Positions 58,848 to 64,000 of a stretch of 64,000 nt of DNA are shown here, one piece after another; position 1 is the first letter of the stretch, and every line of letters starts with the position of its first letter. The stretch is from NCBI GenBank assembly GCA_963580455.1, contig OY756957.1, positions 23,776,501-23,840,500 of the forward strand. The letters are read 5' to 3'. The DNA comes from Euonymus europaeus (Eukaryota; Streptophyta; Magnoliopsida; Celastrales; Celastraceae). The position numbers and the translations under genes were made by a program. The notes under the pieces were generated by a model. It ran no database searches. It saw nothing but the letters and a program-made list of their open reading frames with translations, and was not told the DNA's origin.

Positions 58848-58912
58848 GTACAGAGAAATAAAGTAACAAACAGAGAAATAAAGAAATTAAATCATAAAGA
58901 GAAATAGAGAAA
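58848..58912. repeat. MULE-2 motif cluster in a Ulp1-like gene intron
   Basis: TGTACAGAGAAATAAAG, CAAACAGAGAAATAAAG and AAAGAGAAATAGAGAAATAAAG-like copies. Confidence 0.85.
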
Positions 58913-59914
58913 TAAAGGAGTAAATATTCCTTACCAAATCTTCTGACAATTCAGAAAATCCAATTGCCACATGCCAATCCAAGGTTTTCAAATCTCACTT
59001 CATATATCTTGGAAAATTATTCTTCATAGCCGGAGTGAGTAAGAGTGAATGCTCACAAAACCAATACTACATAAGAAATAAGATTATTATTAGTGAAAAT
59101 CAAAAAGAACTATATATTATGATAAATATTTTCAATAATAGGAAAATACATTAAAAACTTACAAGTAATGCAATTGTGCATCCCGAGACGCGATGTAAAT
59201 GTTGAGCATTTTTGTGAACTGAATTCAAAAGTTGTTTCTTCACAATGGCAGCCCAATTGAAGTTTCTGCTGTCATCCAAGTCTTCAATATACTTGACAAT
59301 TTTCAAAGGGATATAAGTCCCGTTATTGGGCATCAACAGAGTGTGGCAGACATAAAGGCAAAGTAACCTAGAAAGATCTTCAGCATTGCCTTTTGTTCTT
59401 CCCTTATGGCATGCAATGTAAGCCGCCTTCAACTTCTTTGATGTTAATTTTTTGACATCTTTAAACCTTCGATGTATGAAATTCGTGTTTCGCCCTCTCT
59501 TGTGTTCTTTTGTGTGAAGGTTTATTTCTTTTTTGCCATTTGGTAATCCAAATATCAAAGATATATCCGCTGTCTTCAATTTCAGTTTCTTGCCACCAAC
59601 ATCAAAACTCCTAGATTCAGCATTGTAGGTCTTCAAAATTGCTAAGACCGTGCTTTCTGTCTTGACAACTTCTTTAACTACAGTGCCATTGATAAAAGGT
59701 TGCATAGATTCCAGAATGCAGTCTGTTTCACTTGCTGAACTTGAGTTTCAGTCAAAGGATAAGTTTTTATCAGCTTCATGATCGTCTTGAAGTTTGATCT
59801 AAATTGTATGTTGTAATTTAGACCTTCTTGGAGAGCGACATCTTGTATTTTCCTACCACCAACTGATTTTGGTAGTTTAGCTGCAAGAAAATCAAATTTT
59901 ATCAAAACAAAATA

Positions 59915-60175
59915 CAACAGAGAAAAATATTATTCAACAGAGAAAAAACAAGGGCAAAACATTCCACAGAGAAACAAGTGTTTCAAGTATAAAACATTCC
60001 ACAGAGAAATAAAAATATTCCACAGAGAAATAATTCCACAAAGAAATAATCAATTCTACAGAGAAAAAACTATTCCACAGAGAGATAAACTATTCTAACA
60101 GAGAAATAAACTATTTCAATAGAGAGACAATTCCTAATCCACAAAAGAAATTCCAGCGGAGAAACAAGTTATAAT
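59915..60175. repeat. MULE-2 motif cluster in the first Ulp1-like intron
   Basis: About twelve copies of the core ACAGAGAAA with flanking TTC(C/A/T)ACAGAGAAATAA, all in the same orientation. The cluster lies just upstream of the second exon on the minus strand. Confidence 0.92.
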
Positions 60176-60375
60176 GCACTAAAAAATTAATGAGCCAACA
60201 TCATACTATGGAGCAGCAAAAATTAGACAAATTCATGACAAAATACTTACAAATGAAACATACCATTCTTTATCTTCATCTATTCCTTGAACCGGGGATT
60301 ATAGGAGAGTCAAACCATCAATGCAAGTAGGTGGTTGAACTAGGGAAGGACAAACATGTCTCACAACAACCACTC

Positions 60376-60384
60376 TATATAAAG
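60376..60384 (-). promoter_or_regulatory. TATA box of the MULE-2 Ulp1-like gene
   Basis: CTTTATATAG on the minus strand, about 100 bases upstream of the ATG at 60279. The leader between them lacks element motifs. Confidence 0.5.
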
Positions 60385-60517
60385 GTTTGAAAAGTAATCC
60401 CTAGTAACCAAAAAAAAAGTTTAAACTACCTGCACTTTAAAATCCAACTCTTAGAGCTAGCTACTATGTTCTCTTTCATACTTCTGTGGCTTCTCTTTCT
60501 GCCTATTGGTTATTTAA

Positions 60518-60700
60518 TAGAGAAAAAATATTTTACAGAGAAAAATATTCCACAGAGAAAAATATTCCATAGAGAGAAACAAGCAAAATAGATTTAAGTT
60601 CTAAAGCACATAATATTCAACAGAGAAATTAGTTCTACTCCACACAAAAATTCAACAGAGAAATAAGCTCTACTTTACACAAAAATTCAATAGAGGAATA
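60518..60700. repeat. MULE-2 motif cluster upstream of the Ulp1-like promoter
   Basis: ACAGAGAAAAATATTCC repeated, then CAACAGAGAAATTAG, CAACAGAGAAATAAGC and CAATAGAGGAATAAGC, all in the same orientation as elsewhere in the element. Confidence 0.9.
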
Positions 60701-60997
60701 AGCTCTTTAAATAGAGCATTTTCTGGAATGACAGGTTTTACACCTTCAATAGCCAGCCAGTGGCAAAGAACTGAAGTATCAAGTGGTGCTTTTGGTAAAG
60801 GACCTTCGATTACCTATACATCAAATAAATGGGATAACTACCAATGGGCTATCCATTGTTGTTGAAGAACAATGATATAATACATGATCCCTTACTTCCT
60901 TAAAGTCCACATCCTTGTCGTCAATGTAAAACCAATCCCTATGACCAATAGCTCTTTTAATCTGAAAAGCCCCACTAGCTGCAAATCCATATAGCGG
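60670..60997 (-). pseudogene. Captured host-gene fragment: two exons with intact splice sites
   Basis: Minus strand. Exon 60997-60896 follows a CTTGCCTCAG acceptor, reads PLYGFAASGAFQIKRAIGHR then DWFYIDDKDVDFKE, and ends at donor GTAAGG. An 82-bp intron (60895-60814) follows. The exon starting 60813 after GATGTATAG reads VIEGPLPKAPLDTSVLCHWL then AIEGVKPVIPENALFK, with the frame open to 60670. Codon use and spacing look like a real host gene rather than a transposon gene. I cannot name the parent. The surrounding 60720-61600 interval lacks the element motif, which marks it as foreign to the element. It sits upstream of, and in the same direction as, the Ulp1-like gene. Confidence 0.6.
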
Positions 60998-61000
60998 CTG

Positions 61001-61640
61001 AGGCAAGAAAGATTAAACCAATAGAGATTAAATCCATCTTCCATTTTCAGACAGAACCATCACTGCTATGTCCTCCTTCACTTCAAAGTTCAAACTGTCC
61101 AATGTTTACTTTACATAAAATCATCATCATAGCGGCATGTGATGCTGTGTTTACTTAACACTCTTAATTACTACTTTAAGTAAATAGGCTGTTTAGTAGC
61201 ATATAGTTTATTGTTTAAATATAAAGAATGAGAACATGATCAGTGATTCACTTAACAATATATAGTTAATTAGAGCATGCCAAATGCTATACTTGTTTAT
61301 ATGTCAGTCCTTGTGCATACATTTGATTGCCTCCTATGGTTCATGTAAAGAAAGCTTGAGCTACTTAAAACACTGCCTACAATTTTACTTTTACCATAAG
61401 AACACAGCTAGCCTCTCAATTACGAGGACAACTCTTTTTAACAGGCTTCAATAAATTTAATTGATACTTAAATTTAGTATCAATTAAACGTCAAACTAAT
61501 TAAATTGCAGGTATTGAAAGACTTAATTGTCAAGAACAATACCCTAAACTTGTCGTTGAAAAATTGCATGTATTGCATTGAGGAAAACACAGCGAACTAG
61601 GCATTCACATTTTGAAGAACTAAAAGCAAAAGAACAATAA
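61001..61640. other. Motif-free interval inside MULE-2
   Basis: Probably the continuation of the captured host segment (intron or flank). No further exon recognised. Confidence 0.4.
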
Positions 61641-61644
61641 AAAT

Positions 61645-61912
61645 TCCAACAGAGCAACAAGAAATAATTCACACAAAAAATTTGACAGAGAAACGAGTTC
61701 TTATCTACAAAAAATTCACAGAGAAATAAGTTTTTTATCCACAAAAAAACCTGGCAGAGACACATGATCTAGTCCACAAAACATTCAACAGATAAATAAG
61801 ATCTAATTCACAAAAAATCAACAGAGAAATAGATTACATACCTAAGGTCTTTTTCATGGGCGCCATACTTTCGTTTTAAGATTGGGTAACCATTGTTATG
61901 CACAGAGAAATA
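61645..61912. repeat. MULE-2 motif cluster near the right end
   Basis: Copies such as CCAACAGAGCAACAAG, TTGACAGAGAAACGAG, TTCACAGAGAAATAAG, TGGCAGAGACACATGA, CAACAGATAAATAAGA, CAACAGAGAAATAGAT and CACAGAGAAATAGAT, about 40 bp apart and all in one orientation. Confidence 0.9.
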
Positions 61913-62199
61913 GATACAGTAGCAATCAAAAGAAACTTGCCAAGCTATCGTCCAATGATGCAGGAAAAGTCTGAAAAGATGGAAGAAGATTATTCCTAGA
62001 AACTTGCCAAGCTAGGTTTACATGAAACTGAGGACAAGCAAAATTAACAAGTTCAATTGTTTACCTTTGAAGAGGGGGCGATGTCGATGAAGAGGAAGAT
62101 GTGATCCGACGAAGATAAATGCTATGCCGTGCCAGAGAGGAAGCTGGAGTGAGAGCTAAAGTTGTAGCGCGTCTAGGGCTGCAGTTCGTGAGGGAAAGA

Positions 62200-62321
62200 T
62201 CTAACGGGCGGGAAGGGTATTTTGGGGAGTTTTGATAGTTTGTCCTTAATTCTAAGTTTTAAAGTGGGCTGGACCTCCTTCTAATTATGGCCTGTATTAT
62301 GGCCTTTTATCTAATTTGCCC
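62200..62321 (-). repeat. Right terminal inverted repeat of MULE-2
   Basis: Ends TTTATCTAATTTGCCC, directly followed by the duplicated TTTATAAAT (62322-62330). Confidence 0.8.
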
Positions 62322-62386
62322 TTTATAAATTTGAAATAATAAAAAAAATAACATATTCCAATAATTTATACGTATCTCTTGTTTTT

Positions 62387-62728
62387 TTGAGCATCCACAA
62401 TGGTAGAGTATTTTATAGCACTAGAAATTTTAGAGTTTGTAGAAAGGGTGATAAGAAAAAATTGTATTGGAAGACATATAAAATGGTAGAAAAAAATGAA
62501 AAATGATAGAAAAATATGAGAGAGATGATGTTGATGTTTGATATTTGAAGAGGTTGTATATGAAAAGTGATACAAATTGTATTGAAAGATATGTTTTGTT
62601 GATATGACAATATTAAAAGACGTATTTTGCTGTTATAGATAATTAAATGGGACTCAATTATATGTAATAGATATGAGATTCAATGGAGAAATTGAAAAAT
62701 TTGAAGAGTCTCCCCACTGGATGCTCAA
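62387..62728. mobile_element. MITE with TTGAGCATCCA termini
   Basis: The left end TTGAGCATCCACAATGG and the right end, reverse-complemented, TTGAGCATCCAGTGGGG share their first 11 bases. The interior carries the TATTGGAAGA/TATTGAAAGATATGTTTTG phrases also seen at 9700-10025. The superfamily is uncertain, as no clear target duplication was found. Confidence 0.65.
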
Positions 62729-63076
62729 CTTATAAATTAACTTATTTTTCACAACTTAATAAACTAACTTATTTTTCAAAATTTATAACCTGATTTATTT
62801 TAATAGCTTATAAATTTTACCAAACGGAACATACGAGTTCGAAATTTTAATGAATAATTATTACTAAACCAATATGTGTTAATTTAAGTAACTTAAATAT
62901 ATTTTGAATTCAATTAGTGACCTAATCTGTATGAATAATATGGACTGAAAATGGTTTAGTTGTCAATTGGATTTGAACTTTGAATCATATCAAGGCCTGC
63001 ATTTTCTACTTAACGTCCATAAAAGCACAATATCTTAACTGGATCGAAATATCAGGATATAAAATACTCGATTTCT

Positions 63077-63247
63077 GCATATAAACGTACTCCTGCAGGT
63101 GGCCCTCTATATGTTGAAGCACTGGCTCTCCAATTTGGGATCCAAATAGCTGTAGGACTCGACTGGAGTGATGTCCAAGTAGAAGGAGATTCTCTAGAGA
63201 TAGTATCCAACTTACGAAATGGGATCACTCATGCAAATGGTTCTTAA
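63077..63247 (+). pseudogene. LINE-type RNase H domain fragment
   Basis: Translates as AYKRTPAGGPLYVEALALQF, GIQIAVGLDWSDVQVEGDSL, EIVSNLRNGITHANGS and stop. This is the AEALAL...VEGDSLEIV core of the RVT_3 RNase H-like domain found at the end of plant LINE polyproteins. No flanking LINE sequence was recognised. Confidence 0.7.
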
Positions 63248-63595
63248 AAAAGAAAGTTGGAGATAATATTATAATGAACAAATTAATTAATGAGGTTTTT
63301 AAACTATATACAAAAGGACCTCCGTCGTCGGACAATATAATTTTCGTTCAGTTTTATTTTTCTCAAACAAAAAAAAAATTATATACAAAGAAGGATTGTT
63401 TGAAATAAACTTTTAAATTTTATAATTTTTAATTAATAGAACAAAAGAGGCTAAAGAGAGAATGTGCAAAAGAAAAAACACAAATTAATTCCAAATCCGT
63501 CCCGTATATACAGAACCCACAGCTTAAAATTGGGGCAACCAGATTCCTATCCGGGTCGAATCACCCTCCATGGCTCCATTTTACAGCACGCATCT

Positions 63596-64000
63596 CTACG
63601 CCACAAACGGATGCGACAACAACTTAGACACCGTCCACCTCTTACTGGAATCTTTCTGCAAGCAACACGCCACAAAGCTCCGGAATTCCTCCGACGCACT
63701 GTTGGGCAAACTAGGTGGATCCGCAAAACATATTGCGCACATCAGTGTTGCCCAGTCGGGTCTCTGTCCCGGAGGCAGAAAAGGGAAGTGGCCCACGAAG
63801 AGCTCAAACAGGGTCAAACCCAAGCTCCATATATCTCCGGCATAACCGTTGTAGTTCCCTCCATAAGCATCCGGGTCGAACCTCTCCGGGCTCATGTAAG
63901 CACAAGTCCCGACGTATGAATTACAGGCATCCAATGTCCGGCACATGATTTTACTCACTCCGAAATCAGAAATCTTGACTTCCTTCTTATTATTCACCAA
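63596..64000 (-). CDS. MAP kinase kinase, MKK7/MKK9-type (group D), 3' part; continues beyond the window
   Basis: The minus-strand frame enters from the right edge and ends at 63596, giving the C-terminal half (134 residues in the window) of a dual-specificity kinase domain. Visible: the metal-binding DFG in VKISDFGVSKIM; an activation loop RTLDACNSYVGTCAYMSPER with Thr and Ser at the S/T-x5-S/T phosphorylation positions and the APE-equivalent SPER; subdomain IX YAGDIWSLGLTLFELFVGHF; and the C-lobe end SKRWTVSKLLSHPFVA. The phrase VGHFPFLPPGQRPDWATLMC is characteristic of plant group D MKKs. Known family members are intronless and phosphorylate MAP kinases in stress and hormone signalling. 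Residues in view look intact, so this is probably a functional host gene. The N-terminal lobe and docking site lie outside. 63248-63595 should contain its 3' UTR and shows no other gene. Confidence 0.9.
   Translation of the reverse strand: MVNNKKEVKISDFGVSKIMCRTLDACNSYVGTCAYMSPERFDPDAYGGNYNGYAGDIWSLGLTLFELFVGHFPFLPPGQRPDWATLMCAICFADPPSLPNSASEEFRSFVACCLQKDSSKRWTVSKLLSHPFVA

Larger units (their letters stand above)
56436..60279 (-). pseudogene. Ulp1-like (C48) gene of MULE-2 (broken), nine exons
   Basis: Minus-strand exons: 60279-60264 (MKIKN), 59880-59163, 59066-58935, 58741-57786, 57496-57412, 57322-57212, 57114-56866, 56796-56706, 56611-56436. The order parallels MULE-1: N-terminal DUF1985-like region (LKTADISLIFGLPNG), CEHSLLLTPAM exon, large acidic/coiled-coil exon with Lys-rich nuclear-signal candidates, then the Ulp1 fold (TDGVIDSYSEILM; SRHWTLLLFDTERDTWTHYN). 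Lesions: frameshift near 59713; TGA at 58997-58995 in the exon corresponding to the MULE-1 KWDL segment; frame slip in an A run in the eighth exon; a small deletion at the last splice junction that removes the DCG catalytic-cysteine motif. The exon ending 57212 uses a GC-AG donor (CTG|GCAAGT). Asn stands at the catalytic Asp position, as in MULE-1. Confidence 0.85.
51559..62321. mobile_element. MULE-2: Mutator-like element with decayed transposase and Ulp1-like genes
   Basis: A 10.76-kb element with perfect 9-bp duplications. Termini: left GGGGAAATTAGGGTTAAG, right (reverse complement) GGGCAAATTAGATAAAAG. The inverted similarity continues over ~120 bp, including GAATTAAGGACAA on both sides. 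Contents: MuDR-type transposase pseudogene (+), satellite and telomere-like tract, Ulp1-like pseudogene (-), two captured host exons, and scattered ACAGAGAAA motifs. The gene pair is the same as in MULE-1, but the transposase subfamily and motif differ and the genes sit on swapped sides. Confidence 0.92.

Noticed and set aside
61544..61765. 73-codon minus-strand frame rich in Cys, Phe and Leu
   Set aside because: It follows the reverse complement of repeated ACAGAGAAA motifs. Not a gene.
63464..63948. Plus-strand frames of 77-151 codons near the right edge
   Set aside because: Antisense to the MKK kinase frame, which has clear kinase motifs on the minus strand.

Overview
The window is nuclear DNA of a flowering plant, most likely a eudicot. 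It is AT-rich, with spliced genes, plant-type transposons (Copia, Gypsy, hAT, Mutator-like, Stowaway-like MITEs, LINE and SINE remnants), fragments of plant transcription-factor genes and the 3' part of a plant MAP kinase kinase. Host coding sequence is sparse. It consists of a small conserved-looking protein at 14710-14922, an orphan exon at 42361-42570 and the MKK7/MKK9-type kinase running off the right edge (63596-64000).

The main content is two large Mutator-like elements (MULEs) bounded by 9-bp target-site duplications. MULE-1 (17532-26596) carries two convergent genes that splice into uninterrupted frames: a six-coding-exon Ulp1-like (C48) protease gene on + and a FAR1/FHY3-type transposase on -. 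MULE-2 (51559-62321) has the same pair in divergent orientation (tail-to-tail in the element centre): a MuDR-type transposase on + and a Ulp1-like gene on -. Both MULE-2 genes are broken. Each element is filled, in introns, UTRs and spacers but not in exons, with its own short motif: ATTCCATTGT/ACAATGGAAT in both orientations in MULE-1, and ACAGAGAAA in one orientation in MULE-2. This resembles the Arabidopsis VANDAL/VANC arrangement, in which an element-encoded protein binds short motifs spread through its own noncoding DNA and blocks silencing. I propose that this is such a system, or a relative of it, in a Ulp1-MULE context. MULE-2 also holds an ~82-bp satellite with telobox-like sequence, a degenerate telomere-like tract and two captured host exons.

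Layout: 0-2.3 kb holds Copia and LINE remnants. 2.3-17.5 kb is MITE-rich intergenic DNA with a near-perfect foldback (12913-13274), a twin MITE (13818-14274) and the small gene at 14.7 kb. 17.5-26.6 kb is MULE-1. 26.9-35.0 kb is a complete minus-strand Copia element (5-bp TSD) split by a hAT element (29785-33444, 8-bp TSD). 35-47 kb is intergenic, with degenerate repeats, an old MULE transposase tail and adjacent MADS-box and VAL-type B3 fragments. 47.3-50.7 kb is a rearranged Gypsy complex. 51.6-62.3 kb is MULE-2. 62.4-64 kb holds a MITE, a LINE RNase H fragment and the kinase gene.

Exon boundaries were worked out by eye from GT/AG sites, reading-frame continuity and comparison of the two Ulp1-like genes with each other. 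No database search was possible.
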